DNA of 64,000 nucleotides from Pegoplata infirma (taxonomy: Eukaryota; Arthropoda; Insecta; Diptera; Anthomyiidae): the NCBI GenBank assembly GCA_963921195.1, contig OY992539.1, forward strand, positions 38,097,754-38,161,753, given 5' to 3'. Made by a program: the position numbers and the translations under genes. Below the pieces are notes generated by a model. It worked only from the letters and a program-made list of their open reading frames with translations. It was not told the DNA's origin and did no database searches. Positions 55,524 to 64,000 of the stretch are shown here, piece after piece. Position 1 is the first letter of the stretch. The number at the start of each line of letters is the position of its first letter.

Positions 55524-56522
55524 CACTGATAGAAAAACGCTTCATATCAGTAATGAATGGAATTCATTAAATTTGATTCATTGCAACAACGAAATTTTTC
55601 ATATGCTGAATGAAATTTCATACATATTGTGCAAGATATTCATTAATTTTGATTCATTAGATTTCGTAGTTTCATTAAAAAAGTTCATTAAGTTTTGTTT
55701 ACAAAATTTTCTGTTTTTTGACACTTGTCGTGTCGCGTCTGTTTAGTCTGTTAGTTTACGCGCGCAAAAAACAGCTGATCAGAGCGTGTTTTTTTCTAAG
55801 AATTTTTATACGAAATTTAAAATGAAATGTTGTTGATTAATTATAAGTATTTATTAAACTCACGTTGTTTTAAATTATTTCGGGGTTTTACTTATGTATT
55901 AAAAGTAAACGTTATAGTAAAATTTTGTGTGAGAAAACTGAGTGAAATCTATAGATAAAATAAAAAATATGTGAAAGTGTTTTTTAACTTGGTTATTTTG
56001 TGATTTTTTCAGATTTTTTTACGAAATTTTAAATAAAAACTAAATTATTAATTAACTAATTTTAGTGATGTTTTATATTAGTTCGTGGTTTTAATGTATT
56101 ACAATTTAAGGTTGGAGTAAAATTTTGTGCGAGAAAACTAAGTGAAAACAATTTTTTATTATTTTTAATTCTATAAAAAGATCTTTACAATTTCATACAT
56201 ATATTTCATTTTAAAAATAAAAGTAACATTTATTCAATAAAAGTATTTCATTTCAAAAAAAAAAATTAGGATTTATTCAATGAAAGTATTTCATAAGAAT
56301 TAAAAACTTTTTTCATTAAAGTAATGAAACATTTTCATAAAATACAATTTTTATTTTGTATGAACAATTTTCATTAATTTAATGAAACTTGTTCTTGCAA
56401 TTACATTTTATGATACCCATTTCATTAATTCAATGAAACCCTACATAGGTTCCTTTTTAACGTCATTTTTCATAACATTAATGTAGATTTTCATTATTGT
56501 CATGTACAAATTTCTATCAGTG
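55524..56522. mobile_element. MITE, CACTGATAGAAAA ends and ATTCATTAAT words
   Basis: CACTGATAGAAAA at 55524 mirrors AATTTCTATCAGTG ending at 56522, with TA on both sides (55522-55523, 56523-56524). Both arms are built of TTCATTAAT, ATTAATGAA and TTTCATT. It is related in style to 870-1815. Confidence 0.8.
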
Positions 56523-56655
56523 TACTATTCAGAGCCAGGATTAGAGCCAGCAAAATGGAAAGGATTTCTAAAAATGAGACACTCATTTAAACTTTCCTGA
56601 TATAATGGTTCTAAAAACTTGAAATTTAAAAAAAATATCTAAAAAGCACTTTTTA

Positions 56656-57450
56656 CACTCAAAATAATAACTCTGTTAAATTACAGAAAAACTCTGCTTA
56701 TTTAACAGAGTACACCATACTTTTCCAGCTAACAACATTTCTTGGTAATTTTACTAAAAAACTCTGTAAAATGATTTTTGACAGAAAAAAAAACTGTTAA
56801 TTTACAGAGTTTATAGTAAAATATTGGTTAAATATGAAAGCTTTTTTACAGAAAAAACTTTGTAATTTTACCATAAAACTCTGCAAAATGATTTGGACAA
56901 AAAAACTGTTTATTTACAGAGTTTCTAGTAAAATATTGGTTAAATAAATCACTATTTAGCAAGGAAAACTGTGAAATTTACATATATTTGATGCAAAAAA
57001 AAATTTACAGAAAAAACTTTGTAAATTTACAGAGTTTAGTTAAATGCATGTTATTTTGTAAAATTTTTATAAGATTTCTGAATAATAAATTTTGATAACT
57101 TTTTTTTGCTACTTTTTCAACTTTTTCTCAAAAAAAAAAATTACAGATAAAATTTTGATGTTTGGTAACAAAAACAAAAACTACTCAAAACAGAAAACTT
57201 TTTTGGTTATAAAAAAAACGAAGTATTTTGCTTAGATCTGTATTTTAGCAGAAAACTCTGTTAATTATCTGTAAAATTAATATTACAAAGTAAAAAGTAA
57301 TATAATAGAGGAAACTTTGATTTTTTGTCACAACAAAATACAAAGTTTTTTCTTTAAATCTGTATTTTGACAGAAAACTCTGTCAAATACCTGTTGAATT
57401 GAGATTACAGTCATTTTACAGAGTATTTTACAGAGTTATTATTATGAGTG
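56656..57450. mobile_element. TA-type MITE, CTCTGTAAATTACAGAG words
   Basis: CACTCAAAATAATAACTCTG at 56656 mirrors CAGAGTTATTATTATGAGTG ending at 57450, with TA on both flanks. The interior is almost entirely ACTCTGT/ACAGAGT and TTTACAGA words. Confidence 0.85.
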
Positions 57451-58560
57451 TAGAAATTCCAATTCTTTGGGACCAAAATAGGGTAAAATAGTGTACTTTG
57501 GTACTTTTGTCCTTTCCCGTAAAATAATGGTCAGAGAAATTTGAAATTCGAAATGTAGGAGCCTTTATTGAAAAAAAAATATTCTACACTAAAAAAAAAA
57601 CTTTTTTAACAAATAATTTTTGATCGAAATTTTATTTTTTTTGTAATTCTACAGTTTTTCTTGTAATTTTACAAATTTTAAAATTTTTTACAAAAAAATA
57701 TACACTGAAAAAAAAAAATATAACTAAAATTAAGGAAAAAATGTCTTTGAAAATTTATCATGAATTTTCCTAAAATTTAGTTAAATTTAACTAAAAAATG
57801 AGAAAATTTCTTAAATATGAGGAAAAAAGTTTAGTACATTTACTTATAATTAGTTCACAGTTTTCTTTAAATGGAATTTTTTAATATTAGGAAAAAAATT
57901 CTTACTACCAAAGAAATTTTCCACAAATCTAAGAAACGAATCGTTATTTTTAAGACATATTTCTTAAAAAACAATTTAGTTCAATTTCAGTTAAAATTTA
58001 CTAAAAAAAAGATCTTCGTATTTCTCTTCTTTTAATTGAGGAAGTGTACTTCTTAGAATTTAGTAAATAACTTCTTAGAATTTAGTTAAAAATTCAAAAT
58101 GGCGATGTCTCGAAAACTAAGCGAATTAGAGCGAAAAGAATACTTACTAGTATAGTACAATTTCTTCGTCTTTCTAATTCACATTGTGGATAGAGTCGAA
58201 TTTGTATTAATGCTTTAGTTTGTGCACAAACGATTTGTCATTAGACTCGTTTGCTACTTTGTAGTAAATCGTTTCTATTTTTGCTAAATAATCTTGACAA
58301 TGGAATCTTGACAAATTCCGAAACACGTGTCGATTAAGTCTTGCAAAAAGGACCAACATAAATAAATTTAAAACAAAAAATAATTTTCTTGAAAATTATG
58401 CTATGAGAATATCATGGTTTTGATTAGTAAAGAAAATAATGACCTCGAGCCAGAATAACCATCCTCACAAAATATAATATTTTAAAGGTCGAATAAAACA
58501 ATTTTTATTTATTAATAAAAATTAATCAGAATTATAAATAAATAAAATTTAAAAATTTTT
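57451..58560. repeat. Truncated MITE half and long-TIR arm
   Basis: 57709-58090 is a left-half copy of the 39509-40498 MITE (CACTGAAAAAAAAAAATATA, then TTTAGTTAAATTTAAC). 58190-58485 is one arm of the 7721-9816 element (CTTGACAATGGAATC, CACGTGTCGATTAAGTC, GACCTCGAGC) without the SINE. No gene. Confidence 0.6.
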
Positions 58561-58775
58561 TGACGCTCTAAAATTTACAAGGAGGTTTCATGACTTAACC
58601 AGATGTTTTGCTACCTCCTATTTTTAGAGAATTCCTAGTTAAAATTACAAGGTTTTTCGTAATTTTATAAGATTTTTAACAATAAAATTGTAAATTTACA
58701 AATTTTTTGGCACAATAAAACTTACAAGGAAATCTCGTGAATTTTCTAGATCTTTTTTGTCAAAAAATTTTGAAC
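58560..58775. mobile_element. Left half of a 41447-type MITE, separated from its right half
   Basis: TTACAAGGAGGTTTCATGAC, GCTACCTCCTATTTTTAGAG and CTTACAAGGAAATCTCGTG match the left part of 41447-41964. The right part (GGTCGAAAATTTGTTG, AAACTGTCAAATATTGG) is at about 61265-61405, so the array below lies inside this MITE. Confidence 0.65.
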
Positions 58776-58779
58776 AATT

Positions 58780-61105
58780 TTAAAATTGCCAGAGCTAAAA
58801 TAGCTGAACTTGGTAATCATCCATAATTTTCAAAAATATTTTTTTTAGGAAATTTGAAAAATTTTCGAATATGTATTAGAGCGAAAATGGCTGGAGTTGT
58901 ATTTCATCCCCATAAATTTCCCAAAATAAATTTTGTAATGAATTCTTACAAAAAAAATTGCTTGCTTTTTATGGTGCTAGACCAAAAATAGAAAAAAAAT
59001 TGGATCATCGCAATAAATTTTCAAAAATCTATTTTTAAATTAATTTTTCTAAAAAAAAACTTTACATGCATTTAATGTCTGAACAAGAGGTGCTAGAGCG
59101 AAAATATCTAAACTTGGTGATCATCCGTAATTTTCAAAAATAAATTTGTATTAAATTTTTCTTTTAATTTTTAATTGCCATTGCAAAATTAGCTGAACTT
59201 GGTTATCATCCATAATTTTCAAAAATATTTTTTTTAGGAAATTTAAAAAATTTTCGAATATGTATTACAGCGAAAATGGATGGAGTTGTATTACATCCCT
59301 ATAAATTTCCCAAAATAAATTTTGTAATGAATTCTTACAAAAAAAAAAAAAATTTGCTTGCATTTTATGGTGCTAGACCAAAAATAGAAAAAAAATTTGG
59401 ATCATCGCAATAAATTTTCAAAAATCTATTTTTAAATGAATTTTTCTAAAAAAAACTTTACATGCATTTAATGGCTGAACAAGGGGTGCTAGAGCGAAAA
59501 TATCTAAACTTGGTGATCATCCCTAATTTTCAAAAATAAATTTGTATTAAATTTTTCTTTTAATTTTTAATTGCCAGAGCTAAATTAGCTGAACTTGGTT
59601 ATCATCCATAATTTTCAAAAATATTTTTTTTTAGGAAATTTGAAAAATTTGCGAATATGTATTAGAGCGAAAATGGCTGGAGTTGTATTTCATCGCTATA
59701 AATTTGGTAAAAAAAAATTTTGTAATGAATTCTTACAAAAAAAAATTGCTTGCATTTTATGGTGCTAGACCAAAAATAGAAAAAAATTTTGGATCATCTC
59801 AATAAATTTTTAAAAATCTATTTTTAAATGAATTTTTCTAAAAAAAAACTTTACATGCATTTAATGGCTGAACAAGGGGTGCTAGAGCGAAAATATCTAA
59901 ACTTGGTGATCATCCCTAATTTTCAAAAATAAATTTGTATTAAATTTTTCTTTTAATTTTTAATGGCCAGAGCTAAATTAACTGAACTTGGTTATCATCC
60001 ATAATTTTCAAAAATATTTTTTTTAGGAAATTTGAAAAATTTTCGAATATGTATTACAGCGAAAATGGCTGGAGTTGTATTTCATCCCTATAAATTTCCC
60101 AAAATAAATTTTGTAATGAATTCTTACAAAAAAAAAATTTCCTTGCATTAGACCAAAAATAGAAAAAAATTTTGGATCATCGCAATAAATTTTCAAAAAT
60201 CTTTTTTTAAATTAAATTTTCTAAAAAACATTTTACATGCATTTAATGGCTGAACAAGGGTTGCTAGAGCGAAAATATCTAAACTTGGTGATCATCCCTA
60301 ATTTTCAAAAATAAATTTGTATTCAATTTTTCTTTTAATTTTTAATTGCCAGAGCTAAATTAGCTGAACTTGGTTATCATCCATATTTTTCAAAAATATT
60401 TTTTTTAGGAAATTTGAAAAATTTTCGAATATGTATTAGAGCGAAAATGGCTGGAGTTGTATTTCATAACTATAAATTTCTCAAAATAAATTTTGTAATG
60501 AATTCTTACAAAAAAAAATTTGCTTGCGTTTTATGGTGCTAGACCAAAAATAGAAAAAAATTTTTGATCATCGCAATAAATTTTCAAAAATCTATTTTTA
60601 AATTAATTTTTCTAAAAAAAACGTTATATGCATTTAATGTCTGAACAAGAGGTGCTAGAGCGAAAATATCTAAACTTGGTGATCATCTCTAATTTTCAAA
60701 AATAAATTTGTATTAAATTTTTCTTTTAATTTTTAATAGCCAGAGCTAAAATAGCTGAACTTGGTTATCATCCATAGTTTTCACAAATATTTTTTTTAGC
60801 AAATTTGAAAAATTTTCGAATATGTATTAGAGCGAAAATGGCTGGAGTTGTATTTCATTCCTATAAATTTTCCAAAATAAATTTTGTAATGAATTCTTAC
60901 AAAAAAAAAATTTGCTTGCATTTTATGGTGCTAGACCAAAAATAGAAAAAAAATTTTGGATCATCGCAATAAATTTTCAAAAATATATTTTTAAATGAAT
61001 TTTTCTAAAAAACATTTTACATGCATTTAATGGCTGAAGAAGGGGTGCTAGAGCGAAAATATCTAAACTTGGTGATCATCCCTAATTTTCAAAAACAAAT
61101 TTGTA
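58780..61105. repeat. 390-bp higher-order tandem array (six units)
   Basis: ATTTTCGAATATGTATTA recurs at 58861, 59250, 59647, 60039, 60421 and 60812, giving periods of 382-397 bp. Each unit is four diverged monomers of about 83-117 bp, opening GAGCGAAAATGGC, GACCAAAAATAG, GAGCGAAAATATC and GAGCTAAATTAGC, each followed by ATCATC-x-ATAATTTTCAAAAAT-like sequence. It is a higher-order repeat like those of satellites. Confidence 0.88.
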
Positions 61106-61262
61106 TTCAATTGTTCTTTTAATAACTTTTATTAACTTTTTTTTCTAAACACTAAATAGTCTTTGATCATCAATTCAATCTTCTTTAATTATTCTACATT
61201 AATTAAAAAATTATAACTTTATTTTCACTTTAAATTTCCCTAGGCCCATTCATAATTAGAAA
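61106..61262. repeat. Unique-length tail of the 390-bp array, mirrored at 62288
   Basis: The array passes into TTGATCATCAATTCAATCTT, AATTATTCTACATTAATT and CCTAGGCCCATTCATAATTA. The same tail is found inverted at 62290-62420, before the inverted array. Confidence 0.75.
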
Positions 61263-61409
61263 TATGTGAAAAATTGTAAAATTACAAAAAAAAAATTTTA
61301 ATTTCGGTCGAAAATTTGTTGTTAAACAACAAGGAAAACTGTCAAATATTGGTAAAATGGGATTACGAGACTTTTTCTAGTAATTTGACAAGGTTATTTT
61401 TTGTGCACA

Positions 61410-62285
61410 CAAGTTTTAGGTTCAGCGACTTCTTAAGCTGCCTGGTCTTTGAAAATCGAAAAAAAATAATGGTTTTTGCATACAAGTAATTGCAAAGCAT
61501 ATAACTAACATAGTATACCCACGACTGTTCATGTAGCGTTCGTTAAATAAAATATTGTACAATCATCCTCGAAGAACTTTTATCAACTATAATTAGGTTA
61601 AAGCAACAATGCTAAATATTTTTAGTACATAAAATACAGTCCCTATAGATATTGTTGATGTTTTTTTCTTTATCTATATATAGTAAAAATACAATGGTCG
61701 ATTTAGAAATTATACAACTTGTACCTTCTTCACCCCCTGCTTCCATCCTTTCTCAAGGACTAAACACAATGTCTTGTTCCATCAAAAAAAAAAAAAAAAG
61801 ACAAAACAAACGACCAATGTATACATTAATTACTAATTGCTTGAAAAATCTGCAATACTCCCATCAAAAATCAAAAGATGAAAAAAAAAGAAATCCAACA
61901 TTTATATTAAACTTCCCTTTGGTAGAGCTCATTCTAGCAGCCCAGCCCATTGTTGCCCATCTTCCTTTTTGACTGATTGAAAATGATGGATTGCTTAAAT
62001 CTATGTTGCAAAAAAAGCAAAAAAAAAAAACAACCACATTTTTAGTTAGATGGCCTACTATTATCATTATTTGTTGTTATTTCATTTTTAGTGTTTCCAT
62101 CATTAAATGCGCCACATTGTTCCATTGTCTTTCATTGGATTTCAAGCTAAAAATTACATTTTTATGATGAACGTTTTAATTGTGGGGTATTTGTTTAATT
62201 GCTTTTGAGGATCTTTAAATGCTATGAAATGTGTTTAACATTTCTTTTTTCGTTTTTCATTGTTGCTATTTTTGTGGCAGACACA
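61410..62285. other. Low-repeat island between the inverted arrays
   Basis: About 0.9 kb with no similarity elsewhere in the window. Two ORFs (61652-61972 plus, 61864-62067 minus) overlap on opposite strands, are Lys- and Phe-rich by composition and show no domain, so no gene is called. Confidence 0.45.
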
Positions 62286-62287
62286 TG

Positions 62288-64000
62288 TTTCTAATTATGA
62301 ATGGCCCTAGGGAAATTTTGAAGTGAAAATAAAGTTATAATTTTTAAATTAATGTAGAATAATTAAAAAAGATTGAATTGATGATCAAAGACTATAAAGT
62401 GTTTAGATAAAAAAATTAATAATATTTGTAAAATTAAACAAAAAATTAAAAATTGAATACAAATTTATTTTTGAAAATTAGGTATGATAACCAAGTTCAG
62501 CTATTTTTGCTTTGGTACCTCTTGTTTAGCCATTAAATGCCTGTAAACTTTTCATTACCAAAAATTTATTTAAAAATGGAATTTAAAAAATTTATTTCGA
62601 TGATTCCCATTTTTAAATATTTTTGGCCTAGCACCATAAAATGCAAGCAACGTTTTTAACAAAATATTTATTTAAAAATTAATTGTTGAAAATTTATAGG
62701 GATGATCTACAGCTTTAGCCATTTTTTCTCTAATACAGATTTGAATATTTTCCAAATTTCCCAAAAAAATATTTTTAAAAATTAGGGATGATAACCAAGT
62801 TCGCTATTTTCGCTCTGGCCCCTCTTATTCAGCAATTTAATGACTGCAAAGTTTTTTTTTGAAAAAATCATTAAAAAATGGATTTTTGAAAATTTATTGC
62901 GGTGATCTCCAATTTTTTCTCTTTTCAGTCCAGCACTATAAAATGAAAGCAAAATTTTTTTTTTTTGAAAAATTCATTAAAAAATTTATAAGGATGATCT
63001 ACAACTTCAGCCATTTTTGCTCTAATACATATTAGAACATTTTTAAAATTTCGCAAAAAAAATTATTTTTGAAAATTATGGATGATCACTGAGTTTCGCT
63101 CTTTTTCGCTCTGGCACCTCTTGTTCAGATATTAAATGCCTGTAACGTTTTTTAGAAAAAATCATTTAAAAATGGATTTTAGAAAATTTATTGCAATGAT
63201 CCTCATTTTTTTTCTATTTTTGGTCTAGCACCATAAAATGCAAGCAAAGTTTTTTTTTAAAAAATTTATTTTGGGAAATTTATAGGGATGATCAACTTCA
63301 TCCATTTTCGCTCTAATACATATTTGAAAGTTTTGCATATTTCCAAAAAAAAAAATATTTTTAAAAATTATGGATGATCACCAAGTTCAGCTATTTTCAT
63401 TCTAGACCCTCTTGTTCAGCCATTAAATGCCTGTTAAGTTTTTTTTTTAGAAGAAATAATTTAAAAATGGATTTTTGAACCTTTAAATTTTTTTCTATTT
63501 TTGGCACCATAAAATGCAAGCAAAGTTTTTTTTTTGTATAAATTCATTTAAAAAAAATTATTTTGGGAAATTTATTGGGATGATCTACAACTTCAGCCAT
63601 TTTCGCTCTAATACATATTTGAAAATTTTCCAAATTTCCCAAAAAAAAAAATATTTTTCAAAATTACGGATGATCATCAAGTTTAGCTATTTTCGTTATG
63701 GCCCTCTTGTTCAGCCAATAAAGTTTTTTTTTGAAAAATTCATATACATAAAAATTAATTTTTGGAAATTTATAACGATAATTAACAATTTTTTCTATTT
63801 TTTGGTCTAGCACCATAAAATGCAAGCAAAGTTTTTTTTTTTTGTAAAAATTTTTTAAAAAATCGATTTTAGGAAATTTATAGGGATGATCTACAACTTC
63901 AGCTACTTCGCTCTAATACATATTTGAAAATTTTCTAAATGTCCCAAAAAAAAAATTATTTTTGAAAATAAAGCATGATCACCAAGTTCAGCTATTTTCG
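62288..64000. repeat. Inverted copy of the 390-bp array, runs off the window
   Basis: The tail (TAATTATGAATGGCCCTAGG) is followed by the array monomers in reverse complement: GCCATTTTCGCTCTAATACA, GATGATCACCAAGTTCAGC and CTAGCACCATAAAATGCAAG. Units are more diverged than in the left array. The far end is outside the window. Confidence 0.8.

Noticed and set aside
55355..55570. 71-codon ORF
   Set aside because: It runs into the end of the 55524-56522 MITE, and its last codons are MITE sequence.
58780..61105. CRISPR-like array
   Set aside because: Units of ~390 bp without short spacers in an eukaryotic AT-rich context are satellite-type tandem repeats.
61652..61972. 106-codon ORF
   Set aside because: Composition is driven by A-rich runs and it overlaps an antisense ORF; no domain or splice evidence.

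Overview
The window is eukaryotic, AT-rich and crowded with transposon relics. It looks like a higher fly, probably a calyptrate such as a blow fly or muscid. The reasons are short 56-75 nt introns with standard dipteran GTAAGT/TTTCAG sites, many copies of the dipteran mini-me repeat (a conserved core between (TA)n and (GTCY)n microsatellites), and a fly-style poly-Gln/His-rich FAM110-family gene. Only two host genes can be supported; almost everything else is mobile or satellite DNA, much of it nested.

Host genes. (1) A plus-strand FAM110-family gene has coding exons at 14768-15703, 15760-15953 and 21163-22471 (812 codons plus stop). Its 5.2-kb second intron carries two broken non-LTR retrotransposons in opposite orientations. 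(2) A minus-strand five-exon gene (37119 down to 33848) was assembled by hand from phase-compatible splice sites. It encodes a 136-residue secreted Gly-rich protein with a symmetric C-x9-C-x5-C-x9-C core, an 18-nt microexon and a TATA box. Its introns contain a hAT-like MITE, a mini-me copy and a Harbinger-like MITE.

Region by region. 1-14.7 kb is nested TIR elements, mini-me copies, a tRNA-derived SINE with a clear target-site duplication, a 20-bp-scale minisatellite, and a short insertion carrying a minus-strand hammerhead ribozyme motif of the Penelope type. 14.7-22.5 kb is the FAM110 gene. 22.5-27.9 kb holds a palindromic GGTCATAATCCCC array, a mariner transposase relic and several MITEs. 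27.9-32.5 kb is a long TIR element filled with hAT-type MITEs that keep their 8-bp duplications. 33.8-37.2 kb is the Gly-rich gene. 37.4-43.3 kb is a duplicated mini-me segment containing an inverted pair of 0.88-kb MITEs, one of them split by a third. 43.4-47.4 kb is low-complexity (TTTGTAAATTTACAAA)-type DNA. 48.4-50.9 kb is a mini-me copy split by a nearly perfect 1.95-kb inverted repeat able to fold into one long hairpin. 51-58.5 kb holds more MITEs and a Transib-like element with a 5-bp duplication. 58.8-61.1 kb is a tandem array of ~390-bp units, each made of four diverged ~100-bp monomers; the same array reappears inverted from 62.3 kb to the window end.

The recurring theme is a set of TA-targeted MITEs that share only a CACTCAAAA-like end, while each has an interior built from its own short self-complementary word. 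They often sit in the (TA)n tract of mini-me copies.
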